Assembly (NCBI GenBank): GCA_943737045.1
Contig: CALSFV010000217.1
Span: forward strand, 992,001-1,056,000
DNA: 64,000 nucleotides
DNA from: Parapristionchus giblindavisi
Lineage: Eukaryota > Nematoda > Chromadorea > Rhabditida > Diplogasteridae
Direction: 5' to 3'
Positions 10,443 through 22,600 of the stretch are shown piece after piece. The first letter of the stretch is position 1, and each line of letters opens with the position of its first letter. The notes beneath the pieces are model-generated. The model ran no database searches. It saw only the letters and a program-made list of their open reading frames with translations, and was not told where the DNA came from. The translations under genes were made by a program, and so were the position numbers.

Positions 10443-10995
10443 GGGAGACTTCTTTGTAAAATGTACTGTGCTATTGGCACTGTTTCCCGCATCAGTAACT
10501 ATTAGGATTGACTACGGGAAAACCCTATACTATGTTAACTTTCCAATACATTAAAAGTGTTTATATCTTACAAGTTAGTCATCTTAACCGTGTCTAGAGA
10601 TCGCCTTCATGATTATAGACTTGCCACTTACACCAAAAACAACTCCACTCTTTTCGACCACCTTTCCTCTTGAGTCTCTTCAAATTCTTGAATTCTATTT
10701 ATTAATTGTTTCACATTTATGCTGTTGAAAAGTTGCGAATAGAAAAGGAAAGGAAAGAAAGCTCTCCTCGTTTTACACATTCTCTCGCATATTTTTCGTC
10801 TCGTTTCTTTTATTTTCGTGATTTTTGAACTTATATTTCTGAAACTACATATTTTCAATTGTTGAGTTTGATAGCAAGATAATGCTATAATACAACATTT
10901 CGAAAAATGAATTAAACGAAATCTTCTATCCCTAAATTTTTGATTAACAACAAAAAATATTTCTAGCATATTTTTTCACTTCTACTATCTTGGAA
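10443..10995. other. Intergenic region before the receptor exon
   Basis: The whole stretch has a close counterpart at 37355-37936. The minus frame at 10628-10969 is interrupted in that counterpart and lacks motifs, so I do not call a gene. It probably contains the promoter of the receptor gene. Confidence 0.4.
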
Positions 10996-10996
10996 A

Positions 10997-11365
10997 ATGA
11001 AGACTCTTGACTGGACAAGTCGTCAAGTACCAATTCTCTTAATGGTCATCGATCCCATTTAAATAATTGTATATTATTCGATGATCGGTAAACCGTCTTT
11101 TTACTTTTAAATGAATATAATTTTCTAAAATTCTTTAAGGGCTCTCAGTATTTGTCAACATTTCGATACTCCTGATTTTTCTCATTAAACGCAAAATATT
11201 TTTGGCAAGTTTTTATTTATTTTTTCAACAAGTTATCCCACAAATGAAACAAAAATACCAAAACGTACATATATCAATTTTAGAATTCGTTCTACATTCT
11301 GATCCTCCAGGTTCTCTGTTGCGGAGTCGTAAAATCTTTGGTAACTGACTATTTCCGCTTTACCA
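10997..11365 (+). pseudogene. Truncated serpentine receptor, first exon only
   Basis: The exon begins MKTLDWTSRQVPILLMVIDP and then hits a TAA where the second copy (37937) has a tyrosine codon. The donor at about 11088 is kept, and the following intron matches copy 2 until about 11365, where the duplication ends. No downstream receptor exon exists here. It is a dead, 3'-truncated paralogue of the receptor at 37.9-40.4 kb. Confidence 0.7.
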
Positions 11366-11575
11366 ACTAACGAGGAAGGTATTTCAGCGGATCTTTTCTT
11401 TAGCTGAAGTGTTTGGGGGCTTATTTTGAACACTGATTCTGAATCTGTTATCCAAATTTTATTTACAAAATTTTTAAAAATGATATATGCGCCAAATTGC
11501 ACCACCACCATTTCCTTTTTTTTGCAAATTTAGACAGCTCCTTCAGAATCGGCGTTAAAGTCGATCTAAAACACT
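11366..11575. other. Junction sequence between duplicated blocks
   Basis: This short unique stretch lies between the end of the secreted-protein block and the start of the ZYG-11-like block. No gene is recognisable. Confidence 0.4.
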
Positions 11576-11587
11576 AATATTATTCAC

Positions 11588-11590
11588 TAA
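11588..11590. other. Empty target site (TAA) for a CAAGGG foldback
   Basis: The sequence TATTCACTAAGAGAC is uninterrupted here. The counterpart at 45681-46192 has a 497-bp foldback element inserted after TAA, and TAA is repeated after it. This is the pre-insertion state. Confidence 0.85.
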
Positions 11591-11715
11591 GAGACTATTA
11601 CGTATTATTTTATATGAAATGAATTTACATGTATCAAACCGAGTTTTGCGAGAAAAAAACTTTCAGATGGGTGATATGTTTTCAGAGGCGACTAGCAATC
11701 GATAAATCAATAAAT
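11590..11715 (+). pseudogene. Scrap of a ZYG-11-like first exon
   Basis: The sequence TTTCAGATGGGTGATATG and what follows (reading MGDMFSEAT before a stop) parallels the true first exon at 13638 (MCDLFAEAT) and its upstream flank. Similarity ends after about ten codons. The same scrap occurs at 46187-46320 in copy 2. It is an older, broken paralogue. Confidence 0.6.
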
Positions 11716-11927
11716 ATTTAATTAGGATTTCAAGGAGAAGAATTCATCACCATTGTGATCTATCATTAAACGAGTACTAGACAACTCTTACTGGTATCAA
11801 TACAAATATACAAAACTCTAGACTAACAAATAAATTTTTATATTGGTTAAAACGAAGCCAGATCCATTTAATGAATATGAAATATACAACAAGAAATTCG
11901 AGTTAATCAACCAATTCATAATCTGGA

Positions 11928-11990
11928 ATGAATTTAACTCTCGTACCAAATAAACAAGTACATTTTATACGGTCAATATCATCTAGACCA
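11928..11990. repeat. Solo right end of a family T element
   Basis: CTCTCGTACCAAATAAACAA followed by GTACATTTTATACGGTCAATA matches the right terminus of the element at 10162-10440. No left terminus is found upstream. The same solo end is present at 47203-47250, so the truncation predates the duplication. Confidence 0.6.
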
Positions 11991-12310
11991 AGAACAGCCT
12001 ACAATTATCAATTAATTATATTATAGTATTCCTTGGATACCGTAAACCTTTTGAATGAGCTCCCACAGGATTGAAATAACGAAGAAGATCGATATTCCAT
12101 TAGTGATATCTGTATATGATACAATAGATGAAACATCAAATATTGGTAAAATACAAAAAAAAATTATGGTATGCTGCAACATGGTGTACTTTAGCCGTCT
12201 GCGCTCTCTCACTTTTACGTGCTCTCTCTGTCTCTCTTTCGCTCTACCTTTTTCTCTGTCACACCATGATCGCTCTAGAAACGCCGTGAAAAGCATGGAA
12301 TAACCCTTTA

Positions 12311-12643
12311 AAGGTCCAGCCAATATTTTTGCGAACAAACAGACAGAAAGATAGCAAAAGTTATACTACGTACGATACATAAATTATGTTATGCCAATTC
12401 AGCTTATTGATTGCAAGAATGATGAATGAAGCATCCTTGACTGTGCAGAGAAAGGCGAGAAAATTTGAAAATTGGAAAGTTCTGCAATAGGTTTCGGACC
12501 TGCGACGTTTCGCAAACTAGTCTACACTTTAACCACTGCGCTACGGGACTGATGAATGGACGGGCTAATTTCTTGCATATCAATTGTCCGTTGCATGTCA
12601 AACATGTTAAGCATTTGCATAGACATTCAAGAACTTCCATCTT
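12311..12643. mobile_element. tRNA-like-core TIR element, family N
   Basis: It starts AAGGTCCAGCCAATATTTTT and ends GAACTTCCATCTT with TA on both sides (333 bp). The core on the minus strand has an A-box-like TAGCGCAGTGGTTAAAG and a degraded B box. It lies in a 1-kb segment (12010-13025) absent from the second copy of the block. Confidence 0.65.
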
Positions 12644-12649
12644 TAAAGT

Positions 12650-13025
12650 CGCATCCTTTCACACCCCCCCCCATTTTATCTCTCCATGTGTATTTCCCTC
12701 TCTCATTGTCAATATCTGTCCCATCATATACTTCGTCTGTCCATATGTTTTCGTTATTCCTCACCCAACTGAACAATCCTCACTGAAAATGACAATATAT
12801 GAGCTGTGAATTTTGTGTGGTGCGGGATGCGAAATATTTATTGCCACTTTTCTTCAGGAAAATAGCATTATGACGCATTTCCTCTAATAATTGTGATTGC
12901 ACCTTCATTTTGATTTTCTGTTCCATTGTTGGGGTAGTTCCGAGTTTTTGTTCCAAGGCTCAAATACATTAAAAAAGTGTTAATATTGATTTATTATTAC
13001 TGTAGTTTGAATGGCTCACATACTG
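12650..13025. other. Copy-1-specific spacer
   Basis: Pyrimidine-rich sequence with a C8 run near 12664 that ends where copy 2 resumes. No exon is recognisable. Confidence 0.35.
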
Positions 13026-13637
13026 CATTTTCACCTTTTTACTCTCTCAGCACTTCAGTTCATTTTTCCACGTCTCCCCTCGCCGTCTCTCGACCTCTCT
13101 CCATCTACTTTTGACCCTTATTCACCCTCACCTCTCTTGCTCACCCTGCTTTATTTGTGGCTTGAGATAGCGGACCTCCCTCAAGATTACGGGTAGAGAC
13201 GCAGAGAAAGCGAGAGCGTAGAATGTGGGTGTGAAGAGAGAGAGTGTGTACTATGGCAAGAGATCGCGCGCGGGTTTTTGTATCCAGCTTTAAAAGCCCA
13301 TTCTGTGATTTTGGCTACTTCCACATATTATTAGAGAAGTTGCTGCATAGGTTGGGTTTTGCTTTCATTTCTCAGCATGCTTTGTTGCAATTCCCCAGCT
13401 TTATGTTCAGTTTTTACAGTTGCTGTATCTTATTACATTTTATCACATTGTTCAATCCTCATTCATCAATTTGAAAATATATTCTACTTCAAGAAATCCC
13501 AAATATTCCATTTTTCCATATTATTCACTAAGAGATACTGTATCTCTTCTGACGATTATGCATTATTTTATATGATAAGATTACATTTTCCGTGTATCGA
13601 TCCGCGTTTTGCGAGAAAAAATAAAAATAAACTTCAG

Positions 13638-16600
13638 ATGTGTGATTTGTTTGCGGAAGCGACTCGTATAAGCCTATTCAATATTACCACCTCTCGTCTT
13701 GCCCATCTTCTTCACAATCAACAATGCCCTCAATTCGATAAAAGATTGCCAGCTAACGTATCGAATGCAATTGTCAAGCACATGGACGTGCAAGGGAAAG
13801 TCAAATGTAGCACCTTGGAACAGCTCGATTGTCGAAGATTTTACGTCACGGAGGTATAACCATATTTTGCCTCACCTCCCTTATTTTTTTTTATTTGCAT
13901 ATTCCATTCACTTACCCCGGTTTTGCATTGCAATATTGTAAGTAGGAAAGTACCTTATTTTTTGGTTTATTTTTCTTACTGTTTCGTTATTTCATGAGTA
14001 TATAGAGAAATTCTAAATTATAAGTAATTCAATTTTCGCGCGCTTCTTACTAAAATATTGCCCTGCAAAACCAGAGTACCATTGCCTGATAAATACTTTT
14101 TCTCCACGATCAAATTCCATTTTGGTTATAAATATCTACTTTTTTCGCTAGATTTCCCCTTTTATCTTACATTACCTTACTTGATCTCCCTATTCACCTT
14201 TCTTTTCTCGTCATTTACTCATCTCATCAATTCTCGTAATTTACTTACCCCCTTTACCTTTTTTCTCCGTCATAGGGTGTCAGAGAAAAGGCAGGGCGAA
14301 AAAAGGTATAATGATGCACCATTAAATTAAATTATTATTATTAATAGATGTACAAGAATAAGTATGCATGCACTTTAAATATAAATTTTTTGATTAAATA
14401 AGTTAACTAGCAATGTGCCTTATGGTGTTTCGGCCGCTACGTCTAGACACCATAAAGCGTTGCCTGGTGTCGCGGCCATCTTCAGTAGACAGCACCAGGT
14501 CTTTCTAGAACCTTTATAAAACTAGATTTTAATATGAAAGTGTAAAATTGTTTTAATTCTACAACTAAACTATTAAATCAAGGAAAACCACTTAATTAGT
14601 TAGGCTAAAGTACTATTAAACAACATGTAAAGCGAACTAAGTATGAATTACTAAAACTGACAAAAGATGAATACAATATAATCAACGGAATTGGTATTAA
14701 AATGAACCTTTTCTTTGAACAGATGTTGTCTTGCTGATGAGTAAAGATGAGTAGATGAGTGAAGAGTCCCTTCATTCGTCCCGTCTGACCTCTTTTCCTT
14801 TGGCGAACTAGCAGAGTGACGATTAATAACTAGCAGAGTGACGATTGATTAGCGTGGGGTCGGTGTATTTATACGCAATTGTTGGACCTATACAAACTAC
14901 AAATCTCTGTCTAATAGGTCATGAGAAGAGAAGAGGTCATTGACTATGGGTAGATGGATGGTATATCAGTCTTGTGTTCAGGAGATAGACTGTTGCATTG
15001 AATAATTGTAAAGATCAAAGATCATCATATATATTATCTTTTCAATAAACTATGACATAATAACCCTTTATTCGTTGCATATTTAATTGATATACAAGGA
15101 TTATTACCAATTGTTTTGAATATTCTGCTATGAATTTGAAATAATGGATAATTAAGATTTTTAAATGTTACTATAAGCTGTTTTGCTCTATCAATGAAGC
15201 TTTTATACTCGGTACTGTTTCTATACATACCATTCTTGGCATTTTGCCAAATTCTCAATGACCTTTCCCATGTGTTGAATAAACGCTGTGATTCCCTCTT
15301 CCGAGAGGGCATCACTCGGTGAAGAGAAACTGGATTTGTGTCCAATTCGAATTTTGATTTTTCCGATTTCAGGCGTACATTCGATTATCGGATTTCAATT
15401 GTAAACAGCTCGCCGATTTTTTGCTTCATCCACTGGAGAAACTGTTCCTGTCTTTTGGTCATAACGGTTGACATTACTGTTAATGAATAACTAGTTTAAA
15501 ATAGTAATTGAAGGTATCAGAGAAGATATAATCAATATTATCAACGGGACAGAGTTACTCAGAATGACTCTCACAGATCTGCAACTTGTAGGTGTCAAGC
15601 TCGAAAATGGATTTGATGTGAAGGTAGTCACGAAATTAACTGTATCACTTGCCACATTTATTAAAAATGATGTAAGATAAGTAAATAAAAAGGCAACGTA
15701 TTTAAAAAAAAATGCTTCCCACATTATTTTCGGAACATTGAATTAATTAATCTCACTGAAATTTGTCTGAATCTGTTTGATTTTGCAGCTCGAAAATTTC
15801 GTAAATTTGAATTCACTAACTCTTCATAACTCACCGATAGTGGACTATGATCTACTCACTTATATTGCACAGGTTTATTTTTTTGAAATTTCATTAATTT
15901 TTTTTTCTTAAAATCATGTGAATTTTAGTTTTTTTTTCGTTTTAGAAGTTCCAAAGAAATTCCTGTACATTTACATTCCTTAAATGGAAAGGAATGACAT
16001 GAATTATGCCCCTAATGCCCAAAATATTAAAAAAATCATACGTTGTTTTTCGATGAAGAAGTTGCTACCAAAAAACTAAAATTATTGTTTTACTCTAGCA
16101 AATTTATGAATCATCAGGCACAGCGGCATCCACATACAGTAGAAGCCAAAAGTATTCGCCTAAAAATTGCAATGTCATAACTTTGACTCAGACTCTGGTA
16201 TTTTCAAGCTAATAGTTTACTTATTATTCCCACTAGCCGTAGACTTGCAAGTCTACGGCTAGTTAAACGTAAGTTTACTAGAAGTGGTGTATAATGCAGT
16301 AATGCATTTCGTCAAATGTTCTTTCACTTGTAGTAAACCAACAGCAAAGTGCCAGTCTGTGACGTAACGAAAGTAAACACTAGTTTGGAAATACCAGAGG
16401 ATGAGCTCTAATTTTCTATTTTTTAGAAGGTTTAATTTCTAAAATATTTCAGAACGTTCCCGGTCTGCGGCACTTGGATATTTCGGAATGCGAGAATGTT
16501 TCTGATATATCACCACTGAAGGGTTTACCCAATCTGGAGATACTGTCATTACGTTTTATAACCACTTCTCTAATCGATAAAACCATGGAGACTTTCAAGT

Positions 16601-19600
16601 CTCTCTCAAAACTGAGATCGGTCGATTTGAGTGGAAGAACGTTCGGCGACGGCCCAAGGTGAGAATGTTTCTTATCACTATCTCTGCGTATTGATCGTTA
16701 TGATCAGGAATGAAGAAAATCTTTGCATCATAAAAAATGCGCCCTCTTGAAAACGGGAAAGTTCGGTTACACATTTTGAAACGGTGAGCAGTGGTGTGTG
16801 CTTTTCGTGAATTCATATATCCTATTTTTTCCAAAAAATACCGAAGTTTTCGAAGTGAGTCGTGAACCAAAAATCCGCAAAAATCATACGGTTATTGTTC
16901 TATAAAAATGAATCTAATCCATTTTTGCCAATGAGTTGTCAATTCTTTGAATATATTGGTTAATTCTACTATAATTTGTCCAAATGTCAAAATCATTCGT
17001 AATTGTATTCCTACCAATGTATCTTAATTATAGTTATATCATCACTTACTCTTACAAGGGAAGTCAGGTTGGACGGTCCCGGACTTCGGGATGGGACATA
17101 TGCCATTCGATATGTACATGAAAAAGAAGACTTTTTCATGTTGACCATTTTGGCTAAATGCCCCTGGGCATTTTTTTGTGTTATTTTGTGTCTCATTTAC
17201 ACAAAATTTTTACACAAAATTTTTTGTGTCCAAGACCATGAAAAACACAAAAAAAACACAAAACACAAAATCCCAGCCCTGGATGGGACATATACCATTC
17301 GATAGGTATCTGAAAAGGAAGACATTTTCATGTTGACCATTTTGGCAAAATGCCCCTGGGCGCCGAGTTATTTGCATATTTCTGCTTGTTTTCACCCTGT
17401 TTTCGCCCTACAATGAAACCCAGTCTCTGTGAGATCGAATGAAAAAAGCATTATAAGTGGTAGTTATCATATTCATTATCATATGTATGATCTAAAAAAA
17501 TGTATGATTGATTTTTTACATAATTTTAAGATTTTCATACAAAAGAAAAATAGCAAAACAAGTTGAACTTGTGCGGGAATCGATCTTGCAAGCAAAAGAT
17601 ATATACATCATCCTCTTATTCATGTTCATCACTGCTTGCGTTCACCACATAATGAATATGCAAATTACAATTTATAATGGTTTTTCTTTCGATCTCACAG
17701 AGACTGTTTTTCATTGTAGGGCGAAAACAGGTGAAAGCAAGCAGAAATATGCAAATAACTCGGCGCCCAGGGGCATTTTGCCAAAATGGTCAACATGAAA
17801 ATGTCTTCTTTTTCAGATACCTATCGAATGGTATATGTCCCATCCCGAAGTCCGGGACCGTCCAACCTGACTTCCCTTGCTACTGTTTTTTCTTTTGATT
17901 TCGATTTTACTGATTTTGAGATTTTACTCGAAGTCAATTCACTCGTTGAGCTATTCCTTATGATACGTATCTCAATCGCGTTCACTTCCTAGATTTAATT
18001 ACACTCGAACATAGAACATCGAACATTACATAGACACGCGATAACAGATTTGCTTTTCCTACATAATTCAATCCATCAAAATTATGAGCACAATTGCTCT
18101 TTCCTCTTTAAAGTTGTACCCGCTTTGCATCTGAGAAACGGCGATTCGTTGAGAATCATTCTGCCCTTCAAAATATCAACCACTTCCCATTCAACATTAG
18201 CCTCACGAACAATTGATATTTAAAATAATCTCCCTGATGCTATTGTGCAGGCGTCACCAACAGTTTTTCGTAATGATGTTGAAACTATCCTATATAATGT
18301 GATTGTCCCTGAGGTACATTTTCATTCATGAAATGTTCTGAACAGGTAAGATTCCTGCTGCCTCTTCCTCCAAAAAAAACTCCCTCCCCAATATTTCACC
18401 GATTCGCCTTGGCGACGGACATCCTTCAAAAGAGTTATCTAACAGATATTCCCCATCTCCGATGCGTTCATTTGAAGGAATAAAATATTATTATTATTAT
18501 TATTATAATCTGTTAATTCAACCTTATTACCTCGTTGTGGTATTGTATTTATGTGCCCCTTATGTATTTCTCTATGTATTTCATTATCATGCTTTCCTGA
18601 AACACACATAATGATATTATTATTGCTATTGTTTTCCATCCATCTCCTTCATGAATTTTCCGTTAATTCTATTTTTTGGGTCCCGGTAGAGTTTACACGG
18701 AATTCAGACAATGATTCGCATACTTTTTCAGCAAGATCACAATGGGAATGGTATTCGTATCTCGTCTGCAACAAATGGAATCGGATGATCCATTCTGGCC
18801 TCAACTCGAATTCATTGATCTAACGTATTGCGCAATTCATTGCGATATATTGACAGTCGCTCGACTGTTCAAAAACCTTCGAATGATATCCGTGTTTGGT
18901 GAGCACAACAAATATACAGTACAGCCCGGTCGTGTTTTGTACACATTCTGCGCTGCGCTCCGCTGCGGGGCGCATTTGGACGCATCACTTATTTCCTTTG
19001 CGTATGAATATTTTTGAATTCTCAAAGTCTTAATCATGAGTTTCCGTGATAAAAAGTTCTTTTAATGACTAAAGAAACTGAAACAAAATTTTTATTAATG
19101 AGAAAAAACAATTAAAAGGCAAATCACACTGGTCCGAAATTGATCACTATTAATTTACTGGAAAGGTATACTGTAATATTGCGTATCGATCGCACGATCG
19201 CCGTAAGACCTAATTTAAAATTTACAGTACCCATCATTTTCGGACCAGTGTGATTTGCCTTTTAATTGTTTTTTTCTCATTAATAAAAATTTTGTTTCAG
19301 TTTCTTGAGTCATTAAAAGAACTTTTCACCACGAAAACTCATGATTAAGACTTTGAGAATTCAAAAATATTCATACGCAAAGGAAATAAGTGATGCGTCC
19401 AAATGCGCCCCGCTGCGGAGCGCAGCGCAGAATGTGTACAAAACACGACCGGGCTGTACTGTAGAGAATTATTTATTTATTTATTTATTTATTTAATTTA
19501 TCGTGCACCACAAGTGTGTTTCATCAAGCATAAATGAACGAGTGTAAAGAAAAATATGAGAAAAATCAATATTATTATAAGTGAGGGGATGGGAATGGGG

Positions 19601-22600
19601 GAATACACACTGCATAAGATATTGAACGTATAATCATACCGTAAATCACTTGTTTTATTTGTAGAAGAGACTTTCTTGTTTTGCATGGTTCAGAAGCTAT
19701 GGCGATCTCTTTTATATATCATATAGCGCGCGGCGAAGATCAGCCGGGTTAGAGAGAGGCAGCGGAGAGACAATAGAGAGGCGGGGCGAGATGTAGAAGG
19801 CTACATCTCGCCCGCCTCTCGATTGTGACTTCCGTTCGTTAGCACCGTTTGTCATTTTCTTATGCAAGTACATTTTATACGCACAATAATATAAAGCTCT
19901 GTCCACACCGTCAGAAAATTCTTGTTGTATTGAATCCATGCATGATCACGGATACAAGTATAATCATGCATGGACATTCAAGAAAAGGATTTTCCGTGAT
20001 CTTGTACGGAATCTCGGAATCCATGCAAGATCACGGATAATCCATGGATGATACGAGTATATTCCATGCATGATCATGCCATAAATTGCACAAATTATTC
20101 GTAATCTTGCGTTGATTCAAATACCTGCGTTGATATTGTTGAATATGTTGAAGCAGAAATTACATTTAGAGCATAATATCATATGATTATGATTTCTATT
20201 TAGCCTATTTTCTCTGAAAGTAACTCATGTATTTAGACGTGGATATTTTATCACCCGAGGTGAGCCCAAGTACAATCCCCTTTTAAGAGCTTCACTTAAG
20301 CTATTAAATTAGTTTACATCTTGGGGGTTAATTTAGTAACTGTTAAAAAAGTAACCGGGGTACTATTGAGCGTATAAAAATCACTTTTTTCTTTGCCCAC
20401 ATGATTCTTGTTTATTTCTTGTTTTTATAGTTCAGAAACTAGAACGATCTCTTTTAAATATCGAATCAGCGAAGCAAAGAGAAAGTGGAGGTAATCGAGG
20501 GTACATAGGCGTGAGAGTTGTTTCAATCAACAAAATAAAAATTTGGAAATCAGGGTTCTCAAGGTGCTGACGACGACGTCGACGACGACCATGATGGCGC
20601 ACTAAAAAAAGTGGAAAACGGAAAATGGCGACGTTCCGGGGTCTAAAAAAGTACACTGGAAAACCGAAAATGGAAACACGAAATTTGAATTCGCGGGACT
20701 TTTTGACTTTCTAACTGGATTTTCTGCGGTTATAAAACTTATATAAAACCGAAATTTCATTTTTCGACCTTTCTGAAGCGTAAGAACTTGAATTCCCACT
20801 TAACATCCTTTTTAAACCGCAGTAAACAGCAGTTGGAAAGCCAGAATTTGAATTCCCGCACCTTTTTTTCGCGCCCGCGAATTCAAATTTTCGAGTTTCC
20901 ATGTGCTTTTTTAGACCCTGGAAAGTCGCCCTTTTCCGTTTTCCACTATTTTTTAGTGCGCCATAAAGTTCATTTTGAACCTAGATCAATCGTAGAGGCG
21001 TCGCGTTGAAATTTAAAAAAAAATTTTTTTTTAGTCTTTTCTTATCTCCCGATCGTGAAAAAAAATTGTGGATTACCCCCCCCCCCCTAGGTCAGAATTT
21101 GATGGTGATCTCTGCTGTCCAATTCATTGAAAAAATTTCATAAATGGAACTTGTACAAGAGAGCGGAAAGGCACAATCACGCTTACTTCCCGAACATCCC
21201 AAGTTGATCGCCTCACTTGCCTCTCTGCTCTCTCGCACTGCCACACTCTCTCGCTTCTTGTTTCCACTCCAACGACAAAATGACTACACTAAAAAGTTGA
21301 TTTTCTCGAAAGTACCTTCCGCAAATTGGCTGAAATATTTTTCTATGGAAACATGAAGCAATCCCGTTCCGATCTATGTATCTTGCAAAAAATACTTTTG
21401 GCTTTGAGAGAAGTTCCATTTTTGAATTTTTTTTGACTGTGCCGGCACTTAGTCGAGTCTTACGCAAACGGCCTTTTATTAACATAAAATCGGCTTTTTT
21501 TTAAACTGTATCTGATTAATAAATTTATAAATTTTTTAAATATAAATATGTCAAAAGATGATGATAAATGGGCTTGCATTCGTTCGCACCTCTGAATGGG
21601 AAAAAAGGCTAATTCTCCGTATTTGTTAATGAAATTACTACCTCATAAACCGGAAAACGAGATCGCATTTTCACTACATAGGAATTTTGCACATATTTTT
21701 GTGTTTTTAGATGCTGTGCATAATGCAGAAGACGTGTTCGATATGAGAACGAGTGTGAAAGTCGCCAGTTCCAAGACTCCGTCGTGCTGTCTCAATGCTG
21801 CATCATTGTATATAAGCAAGTATAACTGTGAACGCTGGAAAACAGTTTACAAACGTTTATCTTATCTTCTGCAGGTAACATTTCATACATTATAATATCG
21901 TTTCGTAGTGCCTGGCAAGCCATGAATATCAGCCGCAGTACCAAATAATTTTTGTTGGAAATTGGGGAGGGCAGTTTTCTGTTTTGGAACGAAAAAAAAA
22001 GTAACGCACAATAAGGACTTTTGAGAGAATCTCTTATAAACATTTTTTAATCAAAAATTGGCTAAAGGGCTATAAATCGTATTTTACATTTACAGAGTGA
22101 TGATGTACAATTTTCTGCGGAGGAGTTAAATAGATGCGCCAGCATCTTCGAGTTTTTGAACTTGAAAGGAGCAAATTTTATTCAACATTTTGTATCCATT
22201 TTATGGAAGACTTTACTCAAGTAATTTGTTTTTATTAATATTACGCGGATAATTTAAATATTAAATTTAACATAATAGAATTATTTAATCTTTCGAAATG
22301 ATTCTAGCAATCTATGCACAGGGTAAGTGACAAAAATAGCACTGTAACTAGAATAACATTTTTATCAACCTGTCTTCATAATATTTCCGTTGTTTTGGTA
22401 TGGCCAATATATCACGCGTGTAAGGTTCGAATAAACGGTGGCACATTGAAAAAGTTGAAAATGAGCAAAGTTAATTTTTCGGTAGTCCATAGGGTCCCTA
22501 ACAAGATAGCAAGAGCTTTTGTGCATATCTTCATTTTCAACGTCGAGAGACGACGTCAAACTTTTTTGACTCCGAAATCGGCAGATTTTGGAGCTCTGTA

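Larger units (their letters stand above)
8018..11365. repeat. 3-kb segmental duplicate (secreted-protein gene block), copy 1
   Basis: This segment matches 35373-38335 in the same orientation. It spans the secreted cysteine-rich gene, its 3' flank and the first exon of a serpentine receptor. Copy 1 carries two extra insertions that copy 2 lacks: a family M element at 8431-8638 and a family T element at 10162-10440. Coding exons are more alike than introns. Confidence 0.9.

Noticed and set aside
10628..10969. A 113-residue minus-strand protein
   Set aside because: The duplicate at 37555-37900 breaks the frame with indels, so it is not under coding selection.
14405..14515. A hammerhead ribozyme
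   Set aside because: GAAGATG and CCGAAAC resemble hammerhead core words, but the CUGAUGA core and three-way stem arrangement are not met.
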